64,000 bases of DNA from Siderastrea radians. Taxonomy: Eukaryota; Cnidaria; Anthozoa; Scleractinia; Rhizangiidae. Where the stretch lies: positions 32,142,388 through 32,206,387 of the forward strand of contig OZ024894.1 of assembly GCA_964017195.1 (NCBI GenBank). Direction: 5' to 3'. Positions 21,641 through 33,804 of this stretch are shown here, in pieces. The stretch's first letter is position 1. Every line of letters starts with the position of its first letter. The notes beneath the pieces were generated by a model. That model worked only from the letters and a program-made list of their open reading frames with translations, ran no database searches and was not told where the DNA came from. The translations under genes and the position numbers were made by a program.

Positions 21641-23434
21641 TTGTTATGTGCACGCACGGCGGCTCTTGAACGACGGGAAATACGCATGGAAGCCATTTAT
21701 CATTCCGTTTTACGACTTACAGCACGGGGTGCCTACTTTATTTTTGGGACATTAACAGAGGTCTTATTCTTTACGACATAAACATCTAACAATAACGCAG
21801 AAAAAATTGTAAGAGAGGAAGAATTGAAACAGCACGGGTTCAGAGTAATCATTTTCGGGATCACTTGTCTACAAGATCGACTACTAAAGAACGAGCTCGA
21901 TACAACGCTTTTTAATGAGATCGTGGACCTTCTTCATAACATCTACGATGTAATCGATCTTGTAGACGGTCCCCACATAGCAAAATTGGTCCCGTTTTCG
22001 TCCATAGGTTCAAAATCACCATCTCGCTGGTACACTTGAAAGTTGAAACTACGAAAAATTCGGCACTTCAAAGAGTATCGTACGTCAAACGTGTTTTCTT
22101 TGCAGTTGCGCAAAATAAGATGATGACGTCAACTGAGATCGGAACTGCCTCTTGATTTCTACAAAGCCGCATTCTTGGACTTCTCGATTTCGTCCCTGAA
22201 CTTAGAAACTGCCATGATTGACGACAAAATAAAGATCATAAAGAAGTGAAAATATAGTCGCCATAGATTGAAATATCAAACGCTGAAACAACATTTTTAA
22301 GTTTAGAAAACATGGTTTGTCATACTTACTTGCGACATTTATTAATTACACTAGTAGAAAAAATGTCATTAAAATGTTAAGATTTATCTAGTTTATGAAC
22401 TAGGTGGTCATAACTGTAAGTGTTTAACTCCAGATTGTAGGGACCCGTCCTTGCTGAACGTGATGTTGGCGTAAGCACGTATATTTCGATTCGTTCTTGC
22501 TTTTGATACAATTTTATCCACTAGGCAGCAATTTGTGTTTCTCATCGGTCTGCTATCTTTTTAAATTCTGTTACCCAAGCGGCTCGCTTTCAGGTTGACT
22601 GTTTGATTATCACAGATGGCCAAATACATCAAACTCACCGCTGAAAGAAGTTCATTCTCCTATCGCGTGGCGTCCTCCTACGAGGCGATAATATATTGGC
22701 CTTGTCGGCGTTTCGGCTGGAGTACGTGGCGCGCTTTTTGCGGTTTGATGTAAAAAAAAAAAACATTGTTCCCGCACGACATTCGTCGCCCATGCATACA
22801 TAAATTGTTTTTGTCCCCCGGTTAGTTGTTTTAGTCTTGTTTGACTGGTTTTTTATACTCCTTCTTCTTTTCGATTCTTCATTTTAAGCTGGCGTCAGTC
22901 CGTATTAGCTAGGCGCAAACTTTGTCTGTTGATCAGAGGCTCGAATCCCTCTTTTGTATCAGAATTTCAAACAACGTAGAAGGAGCTAAAAACAGATGCG
23001 TGACGTCCTAACCACTGCATTCCGAACGTAGTGAAGTCAGAATACATTTAAAGCTCTTCGTCCACCCATATATGAAAAACAAACAGAAAAACAACCAACT
23101 ATGTTCGCACTATCGCAGCCATAGCGGGTAATTAAGTAATTAAACTCAATTTTCCAAGAGGTTACGACTCCTGCATCAATGAGTCAATACAGTAAATGGA
23201 TGTCACCAATATAAAAAGTACTTAAATGATCTTAAGTGATTCAATGTTGAAGCCCTTTGTTTGTGTCCGCATTCAATCGGATAAGCGAAAGGCATTACTG
23301 GAACTGAAAATAGGAGGATTCGGCTTACGAATAAATCGTTAAGAATCGTCGTTGTACTTGGAGCCTCCTTTGTCGTGGTGGAGGTGATTTCCCCTGTTTA
23401 ACTTCTCATCTATAAAAACGGCCAGGAAAGAAAG
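21641..23434. other. Unassigned spacer before B2
   Basis: A 72-codon open frame at 21,824-22,039 lacks recognisable motifs. The segment 23,250-23,330 (tgtccgcattcaa, then a gcaaaggcatt-like tract) resembles leader sequence near 25,755 and 29,398 upstream of the other B loci. Nothing else is seen. Confidence 0.4.
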
Positions 23435-24004
23435 ATGAATGCGGGGAAGTATGGCTTGTCAGGGACTAATTTCAGTGTCAACAGGAAAAATTCTATGGAA
23501 TATTCAAGACATTTATCTGACATTACAAGATCTACGACAATGATGGGGAATGGGATGGGAAATAAGCGCTCAAGAGCATCCAGCGATTCCGAAGCCATAG
23601 CATCTCACAGTCGTAATTATCACAACCACTATGAGGGCTTCAGGAAAAGAAATTTAACCCTGAAGGAAAGCGTTAAAGATATGAGCCCACAAAGACAAGT
23701 TTACAACTTGGACAACACATTTCACAGGAAATTTGGACACAATAATGAGCGCAAAGAAGTACACAACAACTCTGACATTTTGGCACCAAGTCCAAGAAAT
23801 TTATTATTCTGTGGAATGGACGATGACGATAGATCGTTCTGTGATTCTGTTTCGTCAATCGCTTGCAGTGACTTTACCAACGCTGATGCGGAAACAACAA
23901 GAAAATGGAATGAACACAAGTTGTCACACAAGAATGCAAAGTTTGATGCCATTGAAACCTGGCTTCAGCATCTACCAAAACCAGATTTGAGGCCTGAGTT
24001 ATAA
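23435..24004 (+). CDS. B2: family B protein with SFCD/WL signature (189 aa)
   Basis: Intact single frame. It aligns with B1: NRKNSMEYSRHL (about 16-27) in place of KRRHSLEYSRHL; then a basic KRSRASSDSE stretch (44-53); QRQVYNLDNTFHRKFG (86-101); an acidic DDDDR run; RSFCDSVSSIACSDFTN (133-149); and IETWLQHLPKP (173-183), with Trp 32 positions after the second Cys. It is strongly hydrophilic with no secretion or membrane signal. Much of it is low in hydrophobic residues, so a disordered chain with a short C-terminal helix is inferred. The start is the first ATG and matches B1. A TATA-like string lies only 18 bp upstream and is too close to be its TATA box. Function is unknown. Confidence 0.75.
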   Translation: MNAGKYGLSGTNFSVNRKNSMEYSRHLSDITRSTTMMGNGMGNKRSRASSDSEAIASHSRNYHNHYEGFRKRNLTLKESVKDMSPQRQVYNLDNTFHRKFGHNNERKEVHNNSDILAPSPRNLLFCGMDDDDRSFCDSVSSIACSDFTNADAETTRKWNEHKLSHKNAKFDAIETWLQHLPKPDLRPEL

Positions 24005-24540
24005 GTTCCCTAAGATTCTATTTACTTGGCTATATACCTAAACACTTCGAACTGTCAGTGTTCACAAAGCTAAGGCAATGATGCCCGCCTTAACTCTATT
24101 CAAAGCATGTGGTTCTACGATATAGAACGTTCTTCAACCAAACAAACAATCAACTTAACTGAAGTTGTTCTGAGTACATATCATGGAAAACAGAGACAGC
24201 TCTGTTTCTAATTATTCGCCATAATTTTCTTTGCCCCTTGATCTTTTAGTTACGCCAATCGATGAAGCAATGGACGAAAACAGTAGAAATGTTGTTCAGA
24301 GACCAAATTTGTTTTAGAAAAGTAAGTGCTAAAGAGAGAAAAAAACTTTAGTACGAAAAGTAATCTTTTCATTGTTTTCATATTTGGTAATATCGTCTTA
24401 AAAACAACTTAAAGGTAGTCACCCATCAAGTCACCAAATATATATACCCAATTACAAAGAAAAGCTTTACACTGTAACATTACTTAGGCGAACCTTTTTC
24501 TTTAAATAATAGATAGATCTCTCACTTCTTTCACTTACGA
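24005..24540. other. B2 3' flank, no gene seen
   Basis: AT-rich, with no recognised feature. Confidence 0.4.
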
Positions 24541-24798
24541 TTGTAGTTACCAAGATGGAAGCTCTAAAAATCAGACTTTATTTGACAATTAAGAGTTATT
24601 GTTGGCTAACTGCTAAATGGTTGTTAGCTGGCGAATTTAAATCATACCAAATGTTTGTATAACTACGAATAAATTTTTACAGGCAGTTGAAGCAGGAAGG
24701 ATCTTTTTCAGGAAAAAAATATATTATTTAACACGATATACACAAATGCACGACTTTCGTTAGGAGGAATAAAAAGCTATCATTAAAAATCATCATAC

Positions 24799-25056
24799 CT
24801 GAACGTCAAAACCCAGTAAGCTAATGTACATGTAAATTGCACTTTCTCTTGACGCACTAAAGGCACATTTTGCCGACCGGGAAAGGCACAGCGATATGGA
24901 GCGCAAATTCCTGCCCATGTAAATGATGGAAGCCATGTTTTCACTGGACGGTCCGAAACAGTGTTTTTTTTCCGTTTTGTGGCCATAGTTGCCAATGGCC
25001 CCAAAATGGACGTCTCTGGACCGATTTCTGAGGTCCAAGAGCTCAATAAACTGCAC
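24799..25056 (-). other. Candidate coding exon (86 codons) of unknown gene
   Basis: On the minus strand a frame of 86 codons lies between an acceptor (acaaaacaaaag, cut before gtgcag) and a donor (gttcag/gtatga), phase 0 at both ends. The encoded peptide begins VQFIELLDLRNRSRDVHFG and ends SLLGFDVQ. A second overlapping frame on the same strand is longer (24,783-25,298) but low in complexity. I do not recognise either. It could equally be repeat-derived, since the region is absent from the matching B unit. Confidence 0.25.
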
Positions 25057-27606
25057 CTTTTGTTTTGTGTGACCAAAAAACAACAAACAAACAAAAAATA
25101 GGCTCTAAGCCCGTGCAATGCAGTGTAAACAGCACGCTCCAGATCGGGTCCTTGAGACACTTTTTTTATGAACCGATGTCCAAATATGCTTGGGTAAATG
25201 GTTTTTTGGTGGTGTAAATGCACTATTAAACACGCTCCCTGACATTGTTGACATAGGCTTTTCGTCTTGAAAAACATAAGTGATTTATGTATTTGCATGT
25301 ACTAATGCGCACGTGCCACGCGAGACACTGTCTCATTCTGTGTCGTCAAGCGAAATCCTCAAGGTTTGTACACGTGACATCCATCAATTTACTTCGTCTA
25401 ATTCTTCAGTGTCCTCATAGCCTCAGTAAATCACTTTTTTTAATTCCATGCTTGTATCCACCTTTCAATATTTCTATGTTTAATAATACAAGGTGGTAAT
25501 TCTGTCCAAAACATGCTTTTCCCAGAGCTGAACCACTCTTCCATAACAAAAATAATGAAAATGATTTTGTTACTACAAAAATATTCATATGCGAAGACAA
25601 ACATGATGCCAATGTGATTATCATGTCAAAATGAAATTAAGAAAAAAACAGAACGTTGTCCAATTCTTTCATGACGATGACAAATTGACTCTGAAGTCTT
25701 CCGTCCATTATACAAATACAACTTGTAGTTTATAAGTTATTTAATTGCGAAGTACTTTGTTTTCGTCCGCATTCAAGTTGAACGAGCAAATCAGTCAACA
25801 AACAGAAGGACCTGGCAAAGACTTACCGGTTTTAGGAAGGTTTCACCTTTTTAGTGAAAGCAGTAGAGAGAGAGTGAAACTCTCAAGATCGTCTAGGTAA
25901 ACTGTTCACCATTGTTTTCATGAATCGTTTTGCAATATTGGCCCTGAAACAGCAATTCAATTCAGCTCAAATTTGTTTGAACACGTTAAGATTCATCACG
26001 AATACATTCAGTAAATAATAACAGATCATAAAATATCCCAAATATACTAAAAAGACTGATTTTAAACATTACAACTAATCTTAAACATTACAATGCTGAC
26101 TAAATCTGCTTTCCATGAATGCCGTGTCTCTAATTTAAAAATTAAGTTATTTTGGCTCCCTAAGATTACAGAGCATTAAGATTCGTGCTTAAGGAATGAC
26201 TTTCAAAAATTTTGTATTCATATGTTTTCTGACAGTCTATTTCAGGCGAAAACAATTCCGATTTAGCGTAATTCGAAACTAGCCTTTGTCTGTTATCGAG
26301 ATACCTATATAGGATCGAGTTATGAAGATAAAACCTCCTTTTGAACAATCAACACTGGTTGCTACGTAGTTGTCAAGTCTTTTTACATGATGGTCATTTC
26401 AGGAATATTGTTCATTTCAGGAATATTGTTCCATAAAAAAATAGTGTTAAAAATGATTAACAATGATATTCCAAATTCAAATAGAAACCATCAATAAAAT
26501 GGCATAATTGGAAAAATCGATTAAACCGGTTTTGTGTACCACGCAGGCTGAAATGGGTCTTATATAATAATTATGGAATGTTTTGACAGGGTAAATGAGT
26601 CTTGCCGCTGGCCACAATTTAATCTAATATGGGTGTAACGTCTAAATTTTATTTTATGAAGTAAAACATTGATCTTCACGGGCCTAGTTATTAAGAACAT
26701 GATTAGTCCCAATTAAGGTAAGACGACAAACTAAATATTGTAATACTGTCAGAACCCTGTGATTGGGCAGTTTATGGATTATCAGATTTATATCGAACAT
26801 TGTCATTATGGACATCCAAAGCACATTTTGGTCTAGGACTGTGTTTTCTGATTTTTTCAAATGAGAATCTGCTTTATTTGTCAGGCTGAAGTGCTTCTTA
26901 CACATATGGGCTTTAATTTGCAAAATTTCAGCTTGCAGGTTCTTAATATATGCGGGTTTTATAGAATGTTAAAGAATTTTAGCAACCATGAAGGCATGAA
27001 ACCATCAAGGCAAAAAAAAAATCCACGTTTTTCAATCTAATTCGTGTTTGCTCCAAATCGTTCAATTTGCGGCATAAAAAAAAGAGAAAGGGAAATTCAT
27101 TTTTGTCTGTTCATGTTCTCTTAATAACCTTACGTTATAAAATTGTCATATTCATTGTCTAACCCTTACTTATCTTGTTCAGCCACAAAAAATGCACGTG
27201 CAGACAAAACGTGAATCAGGTGCATAGTGCATTACGTAATGTATTTTCAATAGGAACATTCGTATTTTTCTTCTCTTTTTTTCAGGTGATTGGTCATTTC
27301 ACGGTGTTGTTTTGCAGAAAATGACAACGAAATGCACGAAACTGTATGTGTACGTGCTCGTACAGGACTGGCCGTTTTAATGTTTCAAAGCAATAAAGAT
27401 ATTATTTCTTTTACACTTAACGTACGCAAACGCCCTTCTTGCAATTGAAGTCAAGTGCTTTCGCACGTCATTGTGGTTTAAGTCCTTGAAACTAAAGACA
27501 ACCAAAAGCAAGTGGTGTATTGGTTCGGGGGCGGAGTGGGGACGGAGCCAACAGAACTCTTGTTCTGCCTCGCTAAACGACAAACCTAAAGGCGCCATAA
27601 CATAAG

Positions 27607-27658
27607 GGGACATGTTGTAGGGACGTGTTGCAGGGACGTGTTGCAGGGACGTGTTGCA
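27607..27658. repeat. Four 13-bp tandem repeats
   Basis: Unit gggacgtgttgca, four copies, the first slightly diverged (gggacatgttgta). It lies within about 245 bp (27,590-27,835) that interrupts the alignment between the two family B upstream units, so it probably came in with a small insertion. Confidence 0.8.
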
Positions 27659-27978
27659 GGGAGAAAACCGCGTGTTGGACACACAGAGGGAAAAGTAGCA
27701 AGGACGTGTAGTGGAGACAAAATCGCAACTCGTATACACAGAAGAAAATTTAGTGGGGGCATCTGCCCGAGACAAGTTGCAGCGACACACCTCTCCGTGT
27801 GTGGTAAAGAGCTTGTAATACGTAATTCCATATGTTGAGTCGATTGCTCTTCGCATGATCGAAATTGGAGAAAAAAAAATACGTCACTCTAAACTTCTGG
27901 TTAATACTTGACTTTATATCATAGTCTAGCTTCTAACTAAGTACTTGCTGCTTGTAGAGAAACGGTTAGGAGCAAAGA

Positions 27979-28020
27979 ATGAATACAAAAGGTGAAACTC
28001 GTGATTTCCGTGAGATTTAA
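27979..28020 (+). pseudogene. Start-only stub of a family B gene
   Basis: Reads MNTKGETRDFREI then stop. The preceding bases (ggagcaaagaatgaatac) are identical to those before B3, and the upstream 100 bp (tggttaatacttgactttatatc) also match. Only the leader and about four codons of a family B gene survive. The same kind of start-only remnant occurs in the family C units. Confidence 0.6.
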
Positions 28021-30556
28021 TAACGATTTTACATACCCGGCGTTTTTTCTTTCCTTTCATTTGGTTACCAAGACAGGAGATTTAAAAATCAGACTTTATT
28101 TTGACAATTACTAGAAAACAAATAAGTAAATAAATAAATAAATAAATAAATGTCAAGATCTTTCTCGGAAAAAGATCTTATTTATTTATATATTTATTTA
28201 TTACTTACTTGCTTACTTTCTTCCTTTCTTTATTTGTATACCTGTTTCAAATTACTAGAAAAGTAATTTTGTGTACTTTGGCGGAATCAAATTTTTGTTA
28301 GTTTTCAATAAGGCACCCAAGTTAATATTTGTTTGTGTAGCCACGATTTTTTACGTGCTGTTGAAAGGGAATCTTTTTCAGTAAAAACATTGTTTCGCAT
28401 CTACGGTTCGCATATACCTTCAGAAAGGAAGTATAAAAAGTTCTCAATGTAAATTATTGTGCTGGTCAGTATTAAATAAAATTATAGAAAAGTTAGATAA
28501 AAATATTTCTGATAGAGTATTTCGAAAATTTAGGCAACCCAACAACGTATTAGCCTCCCACGCAGTCGTTTTTAGGAGTATGGGGAGGAGTGTACTGGGA
28601 CTCTCCTAGAATCAACTGCGTGGAAGGCTAACAACGTATAGGTTGCCTCAAATGCTCGTGTCCCTTCTCCAGAAAAAGATTTTTCATTATAATATAAAAC
28701 CCATGACAAGTTTTCTTTTTTTTTAATTTTTTTTCATGCAAAGAGCCTTCATGAACATTTGGGAAAACATATTTCACAGCTTTAATTTCGTTCCCTTCCT
28801 AATCTTTAAAATAAACTTAAAAAAAGAAAAATATTTTCCAGCATGGATCGGGTTGACCACTGCGAAGTTGTCTTCAAGAAAGTTTTGGCTTGCAAACAAC
28901 AGCTTCTTGGCCTGTTCGCTCATACGTTTTCTCTAATTTTGTGTCTCGAAGATACAGTCCAGATGACCTTAGTACTACAGCTTGAATAGATGATTTAACT
29001 TCTTTAAAGTCGTTTCATAACTTAACTTTTGTTAAAAGACAAAACTGTAGAAATTCAGGAGTGACTTTAGAAAAGGAGAAAGCGAAAATTGGCGTGGTAA
29101 ATAAGAATTTTAAAAAAGGTTCCTGACACATTTTAAAGGTTTACAAGCTGAACCAGTTAAACCACTCTTCGATAACGGAAACTAGCAAAATGACTTTGCC
29201 AGTACAAAAAGATACTGGCAAACATAAGACAACACAAACACGATGCCACTGTAATGATCATAAGAAAAAACTCCCCAAATCCTCCATGATGTTATAAATT
29301 GATTCTTGAGTAAACAAAGCAAGAAAGTTAACCCTGTTTTGATCATTATGCAACACATCTTGTCATGAGTTGTTCAGTTGAGAAGCACTTTGAGCTGATC
29401 CGCATTCAAACGGAATGAACAGATCAGCACAAAGGGAACTGCCAGCAGATGAACCCGACAGAAGCAAGACTTCATCTTTTTAGCAAAAAATATATAGAGA
29501 GGGAAACTTTCTAGATCGTGAAGATAACTGTTCACCATTGTTTCAGTTCGTGATTCGTTTGGTGATATCAGCCCTTAAACAACAATAAGTAGTCAAGCAC
29601 AAGCTACGAAGCCTACGAGTTTCGAAAATGTTGTGCCTTCTAAGAATCCAATTTCTGTTGATGTGAAAGTGGTATTTCCGTTCCTTTATTTCTATCTCTT
29701 ACGACCGCTATAGGATTTGTGAGGATCTCATTTTGAACAGTTAAAACTGATTAACACGTAATTTCTAAGCGTTTTACGTAATGCTAGTTGTTAAATTCAT
29801 TAAATGATTGTTAAATGTTTGTTTTACCATAATTTTCCACAGGCAGTTGAGGCAGTTATTTTTGTTTGATAAAAAAAATGGGAAATGATTAATGACCACC
29901 ACAAATGCCCCTACTACAGTCGTCGTCAAGAGCTTTCGCACGTCATTCCGGTCTAGGTACTTGAAACCAAAACAACCAAATCTCGAAAACAAAAGTAAGT
30001 GCTGTAATGGAGGAAGGTATGGAGACAGACCAAACAAAAATTGTGCTCTCCATCACTAAACAACAGAGCTAATTCGATAAATTGAGTACACTGGTGTGTT
30101 TTATTTATTCGTGTTTCTTTATTTGTTTATTTGTTTAACGTTGCTTAAACAGGTAAAAAAGGCAAATGATTTTAAAGAAAAGAAAACAAGTGTTGTTTAA
30201 TTCTGCGTATACCAGAACACTTTTCTCGAGCACCAAACCGTTCATTCCGTATGCTTGGAAAGCGGAAGGAAGGGGTGTTTTGTACTCGGAAATTGACACT
30301 CAGAGCTTTGACGAAACAGATCTAATTCAAAACAGATCAAACACAAAGAGGATCACAAATCATTTATATTGCAAATGGTTGGCCGCTTCTTACATTGTTG
30401 CGTCTGATGTAACATAACCTCGTCTTAGTCTTGATTCGATCAGGTTCACCGATTAGCAATATGAAGTGGGTGCTAAAACAACTGGATCCGTCTTAACCTG
30501 TGGTTAACACTTGATTTTATATCGCAGCTTGCAAAAGGAGCTAAAAGGAGCAAAGA
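28021..30556. repeat. Family B upstream unit, second copy (leads to B3)
   Basis: Corresponds segment by segment to 24,541-27,978. It contains a TAAA microsatellite (28,128-28,152), a TTTA-rich tract (28,180-28,250) and a MITE (28,551-28,630). It ends in the B3 gene. No other gene is supported. Confidence 0.6.
28551..28630. mobile_element. 80-bp MITE with 9-bp target duplication
   Basis: Ends tagcctcccacgcag and ctgcgtggaaggcta are inverted repeats. They are flanked by perfect direct repeats acaacgtat (28,542-28,550 and 28,631-28,639). A 9-bp duplication is typical of Mutator-like elements. The element at 54,188 begins with the same TAGCCT and also has a 9-bp duplication. The target itself lies in a small palindrome (aggcaacc, then ggttgcct). 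Confidence 0.75.
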
Positions 30557-31141
30557 ATGAATACAAGAGATGACTTCAAAGGGATGAATGGTTGCACGTC
30601 CTATGTTAACAGGAAACATTGTATTGAATACTCCAGACATTTATGCAAAATTAAAGCGTCTGCGACATTGATGGTTAATAACCGCCCAAGAAGAGCCTTC
30701 AGTGATACAGAAGTCCTGGAGTTTCAAAGACAATGACATCGCAGCCAATATGAGGACTTCAGAAAAAGGAATTTAACATTAGGTGGGCAAAGATTTATTA
30801 AAGGATTAACTCCACAGAGACAAATTTACAACACAGACAAGAAATTCCATAGAAAGTTCGGGCGCATTGACAACAGAATGGAAGAAGCGCAATATAACTG
30901 CACTCTATCGCCTATGCCACATCAAGCGAAAAGGAAAGGAAGTCCAAGAAATTCAATGTACTGTAGGATAGACGACGATGATAGGTCGTTCTGTGATTCT
31001 GTTTCCTCAGTCGCTTGCAGTGACTTTACCAACGCTGGTGCGAAGAAGCCGACAAAATGGGCTGAAGATGAGTTATCGCACAAGAACGCAAAGTTTGACG
31101 CCATTTTATCGTGGCTCCAGCATTTACCCAAGCCATCGTAA
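30557..31141 (+). pseudogene. B3: family B copy with one in-frame stop
   Basis: From ATG 30,557 a single frame of 195 codons runs to 31,141 and is interrupted only by TGA at 30,734-30,736 (codon 60, in FQRQ-stop-HRSQYEDF). Everything else is family B: CIEYSRHLC, RQIYNTDKKFHRKFG, a DDDDR run, RSFCDSVSSVACSDFTN, and ILSWLQHLPKPS with the usual 31-residue gap. The part after the stop (ATG 30,878) is more similar to B2 than B1 is. The N-terminal kinase-type site is weakened (NRKHCIEY, Cys in place of Ser). With one lesion it is either a very young pseudogene, a polymorphic null or an assembly/sequence error. A shortened 59-residue product is possible. Confidence 0.7.
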
Positions 31142-32083
31142 AAACGCTACAGGAAAATTAGTTCTCTAAGCAGCTTGCCTAAACAAACATTCAGAATTAC
31201 ATTAGAACTTCCTATGAAAACAATAAAACGTCCTTTGAAAAAAAATCCAACTTCCTATGGTAAAATTAGAACTTCCCGCAAGGGAACTGACGGTAAGGTG
31301 TTCTTGGTGGGCTGAAATCCAAACAACGCTTGATCATGTTTGCTGCCCTCTTGGGTGTTCTTGGAGAAGACCCCCTTTCACACTCTTTTTACTAGAGTTT
31401 ATAGTTGGCACTAATTGGGCTATGAACAGTTGGGTAACCTCAGCTTATGCAAGGGTTACCACATGAACGAAGTATGCTCGAAACGTTTGTAGACTGCAAA
31501 CAACGCGATCTCTTTCTTCTGCTATTGTTCTGTAGCCTATCGTATCGTTAATACCGTTGTTATTCAGAATTTATACGCTAGCGGCTATGATGTGACGGAA
31601 AAGGACGACTGCTCGAAGACTGAAACGTTCAGTACATGACTTCTCACATGCACAATCCAAGTTTTGGCTTCTGGGACAATTAATTGAACTACTATTATCA
31701 TTGTTAAACGTGACATTGCTTTACGTTAGTTTGAAAATTTGCAGTACATGATGTGCGTTTCCTAAGTGCGAACAGAAGAATACAAGGTATTCATGGCTTT
31801 CTCATGGATCAACCTTCGCATGATATCCTATTCTAAGTGAATGAAGCTGATGAAATTGTGTTTACCACGGGAACAGGGAAAAGTCGGGTTCAAAAAACTA
31901 ACACGATTTTGAGTTTCACTTAAACTGAGGTATGATTCTTGCGAATGTTTTTGTTCTGATTTGCCATTTGTCACGACCTGGTTCTGTAAGAACGTATTTC
32001 AGGTAAAATCGTCTCTTTTTTCTCCGTATACTATCTATAGCGAATGATAAACTATATAAAAATTATGTAACTATATAGAGGAT
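31142..32083. other. Spacer after B3, no gene seen
   Basis: No recognised gene. Bases 31,480-31,640 contain ctcgaaacgtt-like phrases often seen in the tails of non-LTR elements, but no coding remnant is visible. Confidence 0.35.
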
Positions 32084-32394
32084 ATCACACGGCGGCGCGA
32101 AGATATGAATTTTATTTTCGAGTGGTAAAAACAATATTTTACGAACGAACGCAGCGAGTGAGTAAAATATTGTTTTTTACCACGAGAAAATAATATTCAT
32201 ATATTCAAGCCACCGTGTAATTTTCTTTTTATTATACAGACAAGAGTAAACAGTGTGAAAGTGGGACATGAAGTCATCGATATCCTCACTAGTGAGGATA
32301 TGGAAAATACGCCACTCGAGTCCCGGGTGTAGTTTCGTATGAAATTTACGAGTGGTCTATTTTCTACTAAAACACTCTTGTCTATATAATAAAT
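32084..32394. mobile_element. Nested fold-back elements
   Basis: A first hairpin, about 32,084-32,223, pairs cacacggcgg, atatgaattttattttc and gtggtaaaaacaatatttta with their reverse complements. A second, 32,229-32,394, has inverted ends ttattata-agacaagagt and actcttgtctatataataa, and contains a perfect 22-bp palindrome centred near 32,289 (atatcctcactagtgaggatat as two 11-bp halves). No transposase is present; these are probably nonautonomous DNA elements. Confidence 0.65.
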
Positions 32395-33530
32395 AAAATT
32401 GTGTAACGTTATATTTGTAACTTCCGCTCATTGTTTTACGGCATCTAGATTTCTGTCAATTAGTGATTTGCCTTAATAAACCTGATGAAGACTGGTATTG
32501 GCCACTCGAAATATTGCAACTCAAGTCTTTTCACGTTGTTTGATCAGTCCCTGCAGTAGTCATTTTGACAATCATCCATATTTATATATTAAATTGCTGT
32601 TCCCTTTCATTACTATGTAATTATGTTTTGAGGGAACTGAGGCGGGGAGGATATAGTGTATTGTCAGTGCTGCTAATGTTATCCGTTTTGTTACTGCCCG
32701 TCCGCCCCTCCCCCTCCCCCCCCCGATTAAAATCAAAACCGCCACCAACTTATGAAAAATATTTAAAAATAATACGCTCATTAAAAATAATGTGTTTCTT
32801 TTGTGACACGAGATGAAGCCGTGTTTTTCGCGCGCTCAATTCATTCGTTGTTCTTTTCTTTTTCGCTAAGAAAAACACATGCATCCCCTTGTTCCCGTAT
32901 ATAAAAAGAACTTATACAACCCTTTTGTTTGGACAGATGCTATTTCCAGACCTGAAACATCAATCATCCGAAAAACAAAGAGAAGAGAATAAGAATGTTA
33001 CTGTTGAAAGTGAATTACCTAGTGCACTATGCTCTTGGTTCACGTTTTGTCTTCACGTGCATTCTCAGTGGCTGAACAAGATAAGTAAGGGTTAGACAAT
33101 ATGAACACGAGTGTACTGCGGGATACTTATAACTTTTGGGAGTTTTGAAAACTTTTGATGTGTCAAGTTGACCTAATGCAAACTTAAAAAAAAGAAAGTT
33201 TTGTAGTGGAAAAGATTGACGCAAATTGCAAGATATTTTTCGCTGGACTAGCGAAGTCTTGTCATGTGCTACGGTTCAACCATCTGCCCACAATTTACCC
33301 ACCAAAATCTTTCACTGGCTTTTTTTTATCTTGTTGGCTATTGTGGCTGAACGTGGGCACTATTGTTTATATGAAGTCAACACTTGCAATTTTACGCCAA
33401 AGTCTTCTCACTCGTAGCTGACATCTGGTTGAGTGTATTGAACGGACGGGTAAATTTATTCCTCAAAAGAAAAAAATTCAACAACAGACAAAACCGCCAC
33501 TGTAAGCGTTTAAACCAAAACTTCTAACCT
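32395..33530. other. Spacer and first leader sequence of the family C array
   Basis: Near 32,640-32,730 lie G- and C-rich runs. From about 33,000 the sequence becomes family C leader (tcacgttttgtcttcacgtg, then ctggactagcgaagtcttgtc). No gene is supported. Confidence 0.4.
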
Positions 33531-33674
33531 ATGACCTCGTGTGGAAAGGTATGCATCGGTGCACGTTTTCTCTGCAGGTGTATGTTTTATGGCTGGCTGA
33601 ACAAGGCAAGTTTGTCTTATTGGCTATTGTCACTGAACAAGAATAGTATTGTTTGTTATGTTGTTAAAACTTGA
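33531..33674 (+). pseudogene. Leader copy with vestigial start (before C1)
   Basis: The phrase acttctaacctatgacctcg repeats the context of the true C start (acttttgaaccatgacctc). The frame MTSCGKVCIGARFLCRC runs 47 codons with no family C content. Related copies begin at 36,767, 40,568 and 44,193. It is interpreted as a duplicated leader plus start codon, not a gene. Confidence 0.45.
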
Positions 33675-33709
33675 AATCCACGCGAACTCATTCTTACTTG
33701 TAGCTGAGA

Positions 33710-33735
33710 TTTTGGCGGGTGCATCGAAGAGAACA
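33710..33735 (+). promoter_or_regulatory. GC box-like element before C1
   Basis: The phrase ttttggcgggtgcatcg lies about 90 bp before ATG 33,805. Equivalent phrases lie about 90 bp before C2 (tttgggcgggtgcatcg) and C4, with a mutated form before C3 (ggggggg) and C5 (gggcggtta). It is also present in the leader sub-repeats. Function is inferred from conservation alone. Confidence 0.3.
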
Positions 33736-33804
33736 AGTAATACACAGAGTAATAGAAAGAGACAAATCCTTCACTACAACCGTTCAAACCAAGACTTTTG
33801 AACC

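Larger units (their letters stand above)
24541..27978. repeat. Family B upstream unit, first copy
   Basis: Segments correspond in order to the next unit: 24,541 (gttaccaagat, aaaatcagactttatt) with 28,066; 24,660-24,715 with 28,330-28,385; 25,520-25,630 (aaccactcttc, gatgcca-tgt) with 29,155-29,265; 25,855-25,950 (actgttcaccattgttt) with 29,500-29,590; and 27,410-27,580 (gctttcgcacgtcatt) with 29,930-30,060. Divergence is substantial, so this is an old duplication. The unit ends at the start-only stub at 27,979. Confidence 0.6.

Noticed and set aside
23411..23417. TATAAAA as TATA box of B2
   Set aside because: Only 18 bp before the ATG, so transcription would begin inside the coding sequence.
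25855..25895. Short purine repeat agagagagagtg as a microsatellite of interest
   Set aside because: Too short and part of the ordinary B upstream unit.
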